From Leadbetterella sp964563435 (GTDB lineage Bacteria > Bacteroidota > Bacteroidia > Cytophagales > Spirosomataceae): a DNA stretch of 64,000 nt. A program made the translations under genes and the position numbers. Shown one piece after another: positions 7,019 to 14,900 of the stretch (positions within the stretch are counted from its first letter, which is position 1; each line of letters begins with the position of its first letter). The notes under the pieces are model-generated. The model saw only the letters and a list, made by a program, of their open reading frames with translations, searched no databases and was not told the origin of the DNA. The stretch spans positions 17,974 through 81,973 of the forward strand of contig CAZLXI010000020.1 in the NCBI GenBank assembly GCA_964563435.1. Direction: 5' to 3'.

Positions 7019-9574
7019 GTGGTTCATCGGTTCAGGAATTTTTTGCGGAATATAACAGCGAAGATAAGTAATCAGATACGGATCTTACTGGTAAGATTAT
7101 TTGGGGAAGAAAAAGTAAATGCAGGTATAAAGTTTTACTACGAAAGGAAAAGTGCGCTGAGCCGGCTTCTTTTTGGTCACCTGGAAGAGAGCGGACGGTA
7201 CTATTCCGTTATCCGTACCATTTATAAATTTACCTTTTGGGCGGTGGTGCTTTCATTGGGGTTTTATCTTCAGCTGCGTACCAACTTCTTATGGCTTACG
7301 GGCGGCATGCCCAGCATTGAGGCCCTGCAGAATCCTAAAATGAACCAGTCTTCCTCTATCTATTCTTCTGATGGTGAGCTGATCGGGAAATTTTTTACGG
7401 AGAACCGTTCGGCGGTGGACAGCTCCGATATATCTCCCTGGATGTTTAAGGCCCTGATCGCCACGGAAGATAAGCGCTTTGACCGTCATTCGGGTATTGA
7501 TCTCAGGAGAATGGCCAGCGTGGCTGTGGGTATCCTGACGGGAGATGCTGACCGGGGAGGGGGAAGCACCATTTCCCAGCAGCTGGCCAAAAACCTGTAT
7601 AATACCCGCCGGAAGGAGATGCGCGGGGTATTGTATCGCCTTCCTCTGCTGGGCACCCTCATTTATAAGGCCAAGGAGTGGATCACGGCCATTCAGCTGG
7701 AAAAGCGGTTTACCAAAGGCGAAATTGTCACCATGTATCTCAATACCGTGGATTACGGGAATAATGCATTCGGTATCAAGACCGCCGCCAAAACCTATTT
7801 TAACAAAACACCTGATAAGCTGGATGTATCGGAATCGGCCGTTCTGGTGGGACTGCAGAAGGCCACTACCTACTACAACCCGATCCGGAACCCGGAAAAT
7901 TCTAAGCGCAGGAGGAATACCGTGCTGAGCCGCCTGGTGCAGAACGGCGATCTGGGGGATGCGGAGGCGGAAAAGCTTATGGAGGCAGATATCCGGCTGG
8001 ATGTGAACATTGAGGATGCCAGCGACGGCCTGGGCAATTATTTCAAAGTGGCCTTGGCCAAACAAATCGAAAAGTGGGCCAAAGAGAAGGATATCGACAT
8101 TGATATTTACCGTGACGGCCTGAGAATTCATACCACCATAGACTCCAGAATGCAGGTATACGCGGAGTCAGCCGTGGAAACCCACATGCGGATGCTGCAG
8201 CGGGAGTTTGACGGCCAGTGGAAAGATAAGAACCCGTGGACTTATGAAAACGGGGAGGAGATCCCGGATTTTATTGAAACGGTGGCCAAAAGAACCCGGT
8301 TTTATCAGCACCTGGATGCGAAATTTGACGGGGATCGGGATTCGATCGACTATTATATGAATAAGCCCATGCGGATGAAGCTTTTCAGCTGGAAGGGGCC
8401 TGTAGAGCGCGAGATCAGCCACATGGACTCTCTCCGGTACTACAAACGTTTTCTGCAGGCGGGAATGATGGCATACGATCCGTATTCCGGGTTTATCAAG
8501 GCCTGGGTCGGGGGTGTGGATTTTGATCACTTCAAATATGATCATGTGCGGCAGGGCCGGCGACAGCCCGGCTCGGTTTTTAAGCCCATTGTTTATACGG
8601 CAGCGGTAGACGGGCCCCTGGACCTGGGCCCCTGCGACCGGCGCCAGGATAAGATGGTGGAATTCAAGTGGAAAGAAGACGGCGTGGAAAAGGTATGGCG
8701 CCCGCGGAATGCCAACGGTGTCTATTCAGGAGCCGACATGACCCTGAGATCGGCCCTGGCGCGGTCTGTGAACACGGTGGCAGTACAGTTGACCAGTGAA
8801 ATGAAACCCCAGCGGGTGATCGAGTATGCCCAAAAAATGGGGATCACCGCACCGCTGGACAATGTCACGTCTATCGGGCTCGGTACTTCGGATGTATCGC
8901 TCTATGAACTGGTGGCCGCTTACGGGATATTCCTGAACGAAGGGATCTATCGTGAGCCTATCCTGCTTTTTAAGATCGAAGACAGTAAAGGTAAGGTGCT
9001 GGCCGAATTTACAGCCGAAGAACATCAGGCGATCCGGCCGGAATCGGCCTACCTGATGCAGTATATGCTGCGGGGGAACGTGGAGGAAGCGGGCGGAACG
9101 GGCCGGAGGCTGTTCAATTACAACGCCCTTTTCCGTAACGGCGGACAGGTAGCGGGTAAGACGGGCACCACCTCCAATAACTCCGACGCCTGGTATGTGG
9201 GCTTTACCAAAGACCTGGTATGTGGTGTATGGGTGGGCGGTGATGACCGGAGCATACACTTTAAGGGAAGCATGGGTGAGGGAAGCAAGTCGGCGCTGCC
9301 TGTTTTCGGTATATTCATGAACAATGTGTATTCGGATAAATCGCTGGGTTATGTGGCAGGACCTTTCCCTAAGCCGGCAGTCAAAATTGAAAAAGACTAT
9401 CTGAACTGCTATTCCTACGGTGAGGAAGTGGTGGAGACCGACAGCCTGACTGCCCATGAGCTGGATTCCATCCGGGCGTATAAGAACCGTTTCCGCGACG
9501 ATTCCCTTATCAATATGGAAAAGCTGGAACGTACCTTGCCGATAAGGAGACCGGACAGTTTGAAATTACCCTAG
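7019..9574 (+). CDS. mrcA: Class A penicillin-binding protein 1A (transglycosylase/transpeptidase)
   Basis: An 851-residue bifunctional wall synthase. A membrane anchor lies near residues 70-90. The GT51 transglycosylase domain shows ATEDKRFDRH with catalytic Glu150 and GGSTISQQLAKNL (181-193). The transpeptidase domain has the SVFK tetrad with nucleophile Ser519, SVN at 583-585 and KTG at 714-716. It polymerises lipid II and cross-links peptide stems on the periplasmic face. The start is GTG; the next in-frame Met is more than 90 codons in, past the anchor. The last seven codons (PDSLKLP) are repeated in frame with only synonymous changes 58 bases after the stop. No partner gene is adjacent. 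Confidence 0.95.
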   Translation: MVHRFRNFLRNITAKISNQIRILLVRLFGEEKVNAGIKFYYERKSALSRLLFGHLEESGRYYSVIRTIYKFTFWAVVLSLGFYLQLRTNFLWLTGGMPSIEALQNPKMNQSSSIYSSDGELIGKFFTENRSAVDSSDISPWMFKALIATEDKRFDRHSGIDLRRMASVAVGILTGDADRGGGSTISQQLAKNLYNTRRKEMRGVLYRLPLLGTLIYKAKEWITAIQLEKRFTKGEIVTMYLNTVDYGNNAFGIKTAAKTYFNKTPDKLDVSESAVLVGLQKATTYYNPIRNPENSKRRRNTVLSRLVQNGDLGDAEAEKLMEADIRLDVNIEDASDGLGNYFKVALAKQIEKWAKEKDIDIDIYRDGLRIHTTIDSRMQVYAESAVETHMRMLQREFDGQWKDKNPWTYENGEEIPDFIETVAKRTRFYQHLDAKFDGDRDSIDYYMNKPMRMKLFSWKGPVEREISHMDSLRYYKRFLQAGMMAYDPYSGFIKAWVGGVDFDHFKYDHVRQGRRQPGSVFKPIVYTAAVDGPLDLGPCDRRQDKMVEFKWKEDGVEKVWRPRNANGVYSGADMTLRSALARSVNTVAVQLTSEMKPQRVIEYAQKMGITAPLDNVTSIGLGTSDVSLYELVAAYGIFLNEGIYREPILLFKIEDSKGKVLAEFTAEEHQAIRPESAYLMQYMLRGNVEEAGGTGRRLFNYNALFRNGGQVAGKTGTTSNNSDAWYVGFTKDLVCGVWVGGDDRSIHFKGSMGEGSKSALPVFGIFMNNVYSDKSLGYVAGPFPKPAVKIEKDYLNCYSYGEEVVETDSLTAHELDSIRAYKNRFRDDSLINMEKLERTLPIRRPDSLKLP

Positions 9575-9655
9575 GTGTTGTAGTACCGGCACCACCTGAT
9601 CCGTATCAGGCGACATCGTGCCAGCCATTGGCCGGACAGTTTAAAGTTGCCCCGG
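9551..9655 (+). repeat. Two in-frame copies of the PBP1A C-terminal codons
   Basis: Copy 1 (9551-9574) encodes PDSLKLP then TAG. Copy 2 (9632-9655), in the same frame but beyond the stop, encodes PDSLKLPR. The two differ at five positions, all transitions; the three within the shared PDSLKLP codons are synonymous. Confidence 0.6.
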
Positions 9656-9686
9656 GACTCCGTTAGCAATTGTGTGATAAAAAGCG

Positions 9687-9694
9687 TAATTTTG
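9687..9694 (+). promoter_or_regulatory. Putative -7 box for ychF
   Basis: TAATTTTG, a full TAnnTTTG match, ends 19 bases before the ychF ATG. The nearest upstream TTG (9670-9672) is only 14 bases away, shorter than usual, so the -33 element is uncertain. Confidence 0.5.
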
Positions 9695-9713
9695 CGAAAA
9701 ATTTTACAATCTT

Positions 9714-10817
9714 ATGGCTTTAAGGGCAGGGATCGTTGGTTTGCCCAACGTAGGTAAGTCCACTTTATTTAATGCAGTTTCTACCAGCGCCAAGGCGCAG
9801 GCGTCTAATTACAGGTTCTGCACCATTGACCCCAATGTGGGTCTGGTAGACGTGCCCGACCGGCGACTGGATCAGCTGGCCGAGTTGGTCAATCCCAATA
9901 AGATCGTTCCTACGCAGATAGAGATCGTAGATATCGCCGGTCTGGTGAAGGGTGCATCCCGGGGAGAAGGTCTGGGAAATAAATTCCTGGGAAACATTCG
10001 TGAAGTAGATGCCATTATTCATGTGGTCCGCTGTTTTGAGGATGAGAACGTACTGCGGGAGGAAGGAGAGATCAACCCGGTTTCCGATAAAGAAATTATC
10101 GACACCGAACTTCAGCTGAAAGACCTGGAATCGGTAGAAAAGAAGATCCAGCGTATTCAGAAGCAGGCCCGTGTGGGCGGAGATGCCCAGGCGAAACTGG
10201 AGCTGGAGGTGCTTGAGTCGGTGAAGCAATGGCTGGAGCAGGGAAAAAATGTGCGGGGAATGGGGCTGGCCAAAGAGCAGATGGTGGCCATCAGTGACCT
10301 TTTCCTGCTGACGGTGAAACCCACCCTGTATGTCGCCAATGTGGATGAGGCATCCATGCACACCGGGAACAAATACTCCCAGACCTTACAGAAAGTGGCC
10401 GATGAAGAAGGTGCTGAGATGATTGTACTGAATAACAGCATTGAGGCGCAGATCGCCGAAATGGAGGATGCCGATGACAAGGCCATGTTCTTTGCCGAAT
10501 ACAATATGGACGAACCCGGGCTGAATAAGCTGATCCGTTCGGCTTACAAGCTGCTGAACCTGGCCACCTATTTCACGGCCGGTGTGCAGGAGGTAAGGGC
10601 CTGGACGATCGGTAAGGGCTGGAAAGCACCTCAGGCCGCCAGCGTGATCCATACCGACTTTGAAAAAGGCTTTATCAAGGCGGAAGTGATCTCCTTTGAT
10701 GACCGTATCAAATACAAAACCGAGGCGGGGTGCCGCGATGCCGGTAAGCTGCGAATAGAAGGAAAGGAATATGTGGTGCAGGACGGCGATGTGATGCATT
10801 TCCGGTTTAATGTGTAA
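9714..10817 (+). CDS. ychF: YchF/OLA1 translation-associated ATPase
   Basis: A 367-residue Obg-family P-loop NTPase of normal length. The P-loop is GLPNVGKST (9-17), the switch region DIAGLVKGAS follows, and the usual NKxD specificity motif is replaced by NVDE, as expected for this ATP-preferring branch. A central coiled coil (roughly residues 130-200) precedes a C-terminal TGS domain ending VVQDGDVMHFRFNV. YchF binds ribosomes and is linked to stress and redox responses. It appears monocistronic: its own -7 box lies just upstream and a long hairpin follows. Confidence 0.96.
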   Translation: MALRAGIVGLPNVGKSTLFNAVSTSAKAQASNYRFCTIDPNVGLVDVPDRRLDQLAELVNPNKIVPTQIEIVDIAGLVKGASRGEGLGNKFLGNIREVDAIIHVVRCFEDENVLREEGEINPVSDKEIIDTELQLKDLESVEKKIQRIQKQARVGGDAQAKLELEVLESVKQWLEQGKNVRGMGLAKEQMVAISDLFLLTVKPTLYVANVDEASMHTGNKYSQTLQKVADEEGAEMIVLNNSIEAQIAEMEDADDKAMFFAEYNMDEPGLNKLIRSAYKLLNLATYFTAGVQEVRAWTIGKGWKAPQAASVIHTDFEKGFIKAEVISFDDRIKYKTEAGCRDAGKLRIEGKEYVVQDGDVMHFRFNV

Positions 10818-10836
10818 ACCCTTTTGTTCCGGGAGA

Positions 10837-10897
10837 ATAAGAAAGGTCCGGGTAGAACGAAGTAAATACTGGCTTGCTCTATCCGGACCTTTCTTAT
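10837..10897. terminator. Long hairpin between convergent ychF and GH13 genes
   Basis: A perfect 15-bp inverted repeat (10837-10851, 10883-10897; arm ATAAGAAAGGTCCGG), extended by TAGA/TCTA inside, lies between two convergent genes. It lacks a long T run, so it is a probable bidirectional terminator or 3' end stabiliser. Confidence 0.6.
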
Positions 10898-10913
10898 GGA
10901 ATAATCCTTACAA

Positions 10914-12269
10914 TTAATTCATTATATAAGAATACACCTTATAGCCCCAAGGCTCCAGGATAAGCTCGTTTTCGGACAGGGTGGTTTTCTCATTGGAGAA
11001 CACCTCTGTCCATTCCCTTTTCAGAGAATTATCCTCCATCTTAAACTTTGCAGGACGGGCCGACAGGTTGGTGATCACCAGAACGGAATGTTTTCCGGCA
11101 GTTCGTATAAAAGCATAAATTTGCTTCGGATCTCCCAGGCGGAGAGTGGAGGCGTCTACGTTAGCCGCTAAGGCGGGGTTTTCTTTACGAAGTGTCAATA
11201 ATGTCTTATAAAACCCGGCCCGTTGGTAATCCTTAAACGTTATCTGATCCTTATAAAAGAAACTCAGGCTGTCAAGGTGGGGCTCTTCCTGTCCGCTGTA
11301 TATTAACGGGATCCCCCGGGGCAATGTCTGGGTCAAAACGGCAAAAGGGGCATGAACCTCGCCCGGCATGGTACCATAGTCCGCCTTGTTCCAGGTGTTT
11401 TCATCATGGTTACTGGTAAACCACATCTGGTAAGCATAAGCCGGATAATCTTTCCGGATGTGAATTAATGCCGAATCGATCCAGGAAGCATCTTTTTTTC
11501 CGGCAGCGATGTCTTTCGTGATATGATACATATTCCAGGGATACCCTATCTGGAATCCGGCATTAAAAAGAGAGGTTTTTTCTCCTTCGGCCAGCAGGAT
11601 AATATCAGGCCGTATCTTCTTTAATTCAGGAATACATTTCTCCCAGAAAGCATCCGGAACTTCTCCGGCCACATCGCAGCGGAAACCGTCAATTCCGGTC
11701 TCCGTAAGCCAGAATTTCATGGCATGGATCATGCTGTCTGCCATTACGGGGTTGTCGTAGTTCAAATCGCGCGTATCGCTCCAGTTAAACGCGTAAACGG
11801 GCTGCCGGGTGACTGAATCCATGATAAAAAAGTCCGGATGAGTCTGAAGCCACCGGTTGTCGGCCCCGGTATGATTGGCCACCCAGTCGATGATCACTTT
11901 GAACCCCATTTCATGCGCTTTGTTTACCAGGTCTTTCCAGTCTTCAAGGCTGCCAAACTCCGGGTTTACTCCTGTATAATCCTGAACGGCATAATAGCTC
12001 CCCAGGGTGCCTTTTCTGTCGGCCATACTGATAGGCGTGACCGGCATAAACCAGAGTGTTTGTACGCCCATTTCCTTTAACCGGGGCAGGTGCTCCGCAA
12101 ATGCCTTAAAAGTACCCTCCGGGGTATACTGTCTTACGTTCACTTCATAGATGTTCCCCTGCAGCATAAATTCCGGGATCCCGTCAACGATCTGGACCTT
12201 GTTTTCTGAGGGTCTGCAGGAAAGGAGCGAAGCGGAAAACGTAAAGAGAATAAATAAGCGGAGTAGCAT
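10914..12269 (-). CDS. GH13 alpha-amylase-family lipoprotein
   Basis: A 451-residue lipoprotein. A hydrophobic leader ends in the lipobox LLSC with Cys18. The GH13 barrel has all conserved regions: DWVANHT, GFRCDVAG with nucleophile Asp199, LLAEGEK with acid/base Glu228, and FTSNHDEN with Asp289. A C-terminal beta domain follows. It likely cleaves alpha-glucans at the cell surface or periplasm; the precise substrate is not clear. A TTG at 12293 would extend the gene by eight residues, but that TTG is part of a TATCTTTG -7 box (12291-12298), so the ATG at 12269 is the start. It is not beside a susC/susD pair, unlike many Bacteroidota amylases. Confidence 0.9.
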   Translation of the reverse strand: MLLRLFILFTFSASLLSCRPSENKVQIVDGIPEFMLQGNIYEVNVRQYTPEGTFKAFAEHLPRLKEMGVQTLWFMPVTPISMADRKGTLGSYYAVQDYTGVNPEFGSLEDWKDLVNKAHEMGFKVIIDWVANHTGADNRWLQTHPDFFIMDSVTRQPVYAFNWSDTRDLNYDNPVMADSMIHAMKFWLTETGIDGFRCDVAGEVPDAFWEKCIPELKKIRPDIILLAEGEKTSLFNAGFQIGYPWNMYHITKDIAAGKKDASWIDSALIHIRKDYPAYAYQMWFTSNHDENTWNKADYGTMPGEVHAPFAVLTQTLPRGIPLIYSGQEEPHLDSLSFFYKDQITFKDYQRAGFYKTLLTLRKENPALAANVDASTLRLGDPKQIYAFIRTAGKHSVLVITNLSARPAKFKMEDNSLKREWTEVFSNEKTTLSENELILEPWGYKVYSYIMN

Positions 12270-12290
12270 CCTGATTAAATTTAGTTTGGT

Positions 12291-12298
12291 CAAAGATA
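12291..12298 (-). promoter_or_regulatory. -7 box for the GH13 gene (decides the start codon)
   Basis: On the minus strand this reads TATCTTTG, a full TAnnTTTG match, 21 bases before the ATG at 12269. A TTG at 12318-12316 gives a short 17-base spacing. The box contains the alternative TTG start, which therefore cannot be used by this transcript. Confidence 0.6.
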
Positions 12299-12499
12299 AG
12301 GAACCGCTTTTAATTCAAGGGTGCAACATATAGAAGTGGTACCTTTCACTCATAAAAACTGTCAGGAAGGTAGAAAAGAGTATCTATGAAAAACAGGATA
12401 TTATTTCTTGATAAAACATTTTCATCGTGCAGGTCTTCAAAAATAAGTCCGATTTTACGATTTAGATAATCATTTTCGCAATTGAGTTGGAGGCAATAG

Positions 12500-12531
12500 T
12501 TGGTTATTAAAATGGATGGGGTGTAATTTTA
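12500..12531 (+). promoter_or_regulatory. Probable promoter for the DUF1801 gene
   Basis: TTG (12500-12502), 21 bases, TAATTTTA (12524-12531), one mismatch from TAnnTTTG. It sits in the 308-base gap between the GH13 and DUF1801 genes; I see nothing else in that gap except the GH13 promoter. Confidence 0.5.
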
Positions 12532-12577
12532 CAAGAGTGGAGCGAATAAACATTCCAATAAATAATACGGAAAGCCA

Positions 12578-12949
12578 ATGCCAGAAGAATTTCATAACTA
12601 TTATCTTAGCAAGCAAGAGCCGGTCAGAAATTGTCTGCTGACCTTACGAAGCATTATTCTTGCGCAGGATCCCAACATTACGGAAACACAAAAGTATGGA
12701 ATGCCCTGCTTCTGCTATAAAAAGAAAATGTTTTGTTATTTGTGGACAGATAAAAAAGCAGACGAGCCTTACCTACTTCTGGTAGAAGGGAAATACCTTG
12801 ACCATCCCGAACTGGAAGAAGGAAATCGTTCCCGTATGAAAATTTTCAGGGTTGATCCCGGGAAAGATCTTCCCATAGAAACCATTGAAAATATTCTTCA
12901 AAAAGCGCTGGACTTATATAGGAAAGGAACTATAAAAATCAAAGAGTGA
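12578..12949 (+). CDS. DUF1801 (YdhG-like) domain protein
   Basis: A 123-residue protein of the DUF1801 family: an N-terminal helix region (YYLSKQEPVRNCLLTLRSII), the conserved ITETQKYGMPCFCYKKKMFCYLW strands, and a C-terminal helical tail. The fold is shared with iron-chaperone-like YdhG, but no biochemical role is established. Several cysteines sit in the strand region (CFC at about 47-49), typical of these sequences but not proof of metal binding. It converges with the ornithine-cyclodeaminase-family gene, 13 bases away. Confidence 0.75.
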   Translation: MPEEFHNYYLSKQEPVRNCLLTLRSIILAQDPNITETQKYGMPCFCYKKKMFCYLWTDKKADEPYLLLVEGKYLDHPELEEGNRSRMKIFRVDPGKDLPIETIENILQKALDLYRKGTIKIKE

Positions 12950-12962
12950 AGAGGAATATTTT

Positions 12963-13898
12963 TTACTTAAAACGCTCATACACCAGCAAAGCCGCCGCCA
13001 GATCTTCTATCGCCAGGCCGGCTGACTTAAACAGTGTGATCTCTTCTGCTGAGGTTCTTCCCGGATGCAGGCCTTTGACCAGTTCGGCAATGTCGGCCTG
13101 AACATCTTTTTCAGAAATAAGACCGGCTGCAATAGGGATGGCCAGCTCGCCAGTCTCATGCAAGGCTCCTATCCTGGAATCCACAAACAGGGTACTCTTC
13201 CGGATGGCCTCGTCGTCGGTTTCCCGGGTATTGGGCTTGTGCGAACCTATCATGTCGAGATGAGCTCCCGGCTTCACCCATTCGCCTTTGATGACGGGGG
13301 TTTTAGATAGTGTGGCGCAGGAAATCACATCGGCTCCGCGGGCAGATTTCTCCAGGCTCGAAACGGCTTCGGCCTGAATGCCCTCCTGCTGTAAAGATCC
13401 GATAAAGTCGTTGAGCTTATCCTGATTCCGCATCCATACGCTCACTTTTCTGAAGTTTCTCACGGCCAGATGAGCCTGAACCAGATGCTGAGCTACTTTT
13501 CCGCCACCCACTACCAGCAGAGTTTCCGACTCTTTTCGCGAAAGGTAAGAAGAGGCAAGTGCCGATGTGCAGGCGGTTCGCCTGGCAGTAAGCTCTGCGG
13601 CATTCATAAGCGCCAGCGGCTCGCCGGTTTTGGCGTTGCTGAGCTGGTAGCGGGCAAATATCGACGGCATATTTTTCCGGGCGTTTGCCGGAGCTACTGT
13701 TACCTGCTTCATGCCCATGTATTCATTGTTCCAAACCGGCATCAGGATAAGTGTGTTTTCATCGTCATCTGCCGTTTTGTAAAAATGATGATGCCGCAGC
13801 GGCATGGTATAATCCGTTTGGAAAATATCTCTCAGGGCTTCTATCAGGTCAGGATAGTTCAGAAAGTCGGCAATTTGGTGATCCGGCACGATGAGCAT
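12963..13898 (-). CDS. Ornithine cyclodeaminase/mu-crystallin family dehydrogenase
   Basis: A 311-residue Rossmann enzyme. The N-terminal substrate domain has NAAELTARRTACTSALAS, the conserved arginine/threonine segment. The NAD(P)-binding motif follows in LLVVGGGKVAQHLVQAH, and the C-terminal half shows GAHLDMIGSHKPNTRE, the usual GxH.xxGS signature. Members include ornithine cyclodeaminase, alanine dehydrogenase and ketimine reductase; which reaction applies cannot be read here. I prefer the ATG at 13898 to the TTG at 13928, because the TTG lies in a TATTTTG element resembling a -7 box and family members begin at MLIVxDxxI. Confidence 0.85.
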   Translation of the reverse strand: MLIVPDHQIADFLNYPDLIEALRDIFQTDYTMPLRHHHFYKTADDDENTLILMPVWNNEYMGMKQVTVAPANARKNMPSIFARYQLSNAKTGEPLALMNAAELTARRTACTSALASSYLSRKESETLLVVGGGKVAQHLVQAHLAVRNFRKVSVWMRNQDKLNDFIGSLQQEGIQAEAVSSLEKSARGADVISCATLSKTPVIKGEWVKPGAHLDMIGSHKPNTRETDDEAIRKSTLFVDSRIGALHETGELAIPIAAGLISEKDVQADIAELVKGLHPGRTSAEEITLFKSAGLAIEDLAAALLVYERFK

Positions 13899-14096
13899 GG
13901 TAAAGTATTGGGTTTGTTTAAATCTCAAAATACGTAAAAATCCCGCTCAAAAATTGGATTCTGAAAATAAAATCTTTAATATTATGAATAAATCGTCTTG
14001 GGCTTAAAAGAGCGAGAGAATCCGGAACGGGTAGGTGATCATCAGCCATGTTAAGGACATCTTCTAAATCTATAAGACCCCGAACCTGACCTGCTC

Positions 14097-14789
14097 ATGA
14101 TCAAATTTCTGGTTTGTGTTGTTTTGTTGTGTATGGTGGTTTCTGCAGAAGGCCAGCTCATTGATTTCTCCCGGATAAAGCAGCGGAAGGTCCGTAAGCT
14201 GATGACTGAAAACAATCTGTCCAACCAGAAGGATTTTAACGGAATGGAGACGGCCTGCTTTGCAGAAGGGGAGGGTTTTCTGAAAAATTCCAAGACTTTC
14301 CTGGTGAAAGCCCGGCCGGAGGCCGTATGGGATGCCTACCGGAACAGCACCCCAAAACAATGTTGGGGCGGAAAGATGGTCTCCTTCGGAGTACTTTTTG
14401 ATTCTCCCGATAAACCCCTGGTGTATGCTGACGGGCCGTATAGCGGTATGAATGTGGGGCAGGTGATATTTATCCAGCTTCGTTTACTGAAAGGCCTCTA
14501 CAAGCTGGCCGTAGCTCATAAAGTGGTGGCCGTGGATGATGCGCGGAAAAGCCTGCAGGTATGCTATATGAAGAAAGGAGCCTCAGAAGGAAGCCAGTTT
14601 ATCAGCCTCAGGGAAACTTCGGAGGGTTTTACGGAAGTGATCCACGATACCTATTACAAAAGCAAATCGAAATTCAGAGACAGGAGGATCTACCCGGGTA
14701 TCCACGAAAAGGTGATTTCCGAATACCACTCCAATGTGGCCAGGAGTATGCTTCATCAGGAATCAGCAGGTGTTGAAATCACACCCTGA
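14097..14789 (+). CDS. Exported protein of unknown function
   Basis: I do not recognise this family. The 230-residue product starts with a signal peptide (MIKFLVCVVLLCMVVSAEGQ) and has a mixed alpha/beta body of regular composition: NNLSNQKDFNGMETACF, VKARPEAVWDAYRN, FIQLRLLKGLYKLAVAHKVV and FTEVIHDTYYKSKSKFRDRR. The VKARPEAVWDAYRN start and strand-rich middle are reminiscent of SRPBCC/START-like ligand-binding proteins, but this is weak. It stands alone: 198 bases from the divergent dehydrogenase and 111 from tldD. No clear promoter was seen. Confidence 0.7.
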   Translation: MIKFLVCVVLLCMVVSAEGQLIDFSRIKQRKVRKLMTENNLSNQKDFNGMETACFAEGEGFLKNSKTFLVKARPEAVWDAYRNSTPKQCWGGKMVSFGVLFDSPDKPLVYADGPYSGMNVGQVIFIQLRLLKGLYKLAVAHKVVAVDDARKSLQVCYMKKGASEGSQFISLRETSEGFTEVIHDTYYKSKSKFRDRRIYPGIHEKVISEYHSNVARSMLHQESAGVEITP

Positions 14790-14900
14790 TCTACCAAAAC
14801 CGGGGTTTCATCTTTCAGATTATTTTTTTCTGCCGGAAATTTGCAGCTATTTGCATCTTTGTTGATACTTTTAAGTATTCTTTAACAATCCTAAATTACT

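Noticed and set aside
7289..8131. Long antisense frame inside the PBP1A gene (about 280 codons)
   Set aside because: Shadow of the PBP1A coding frame; no domain or hydrophobic pattern.
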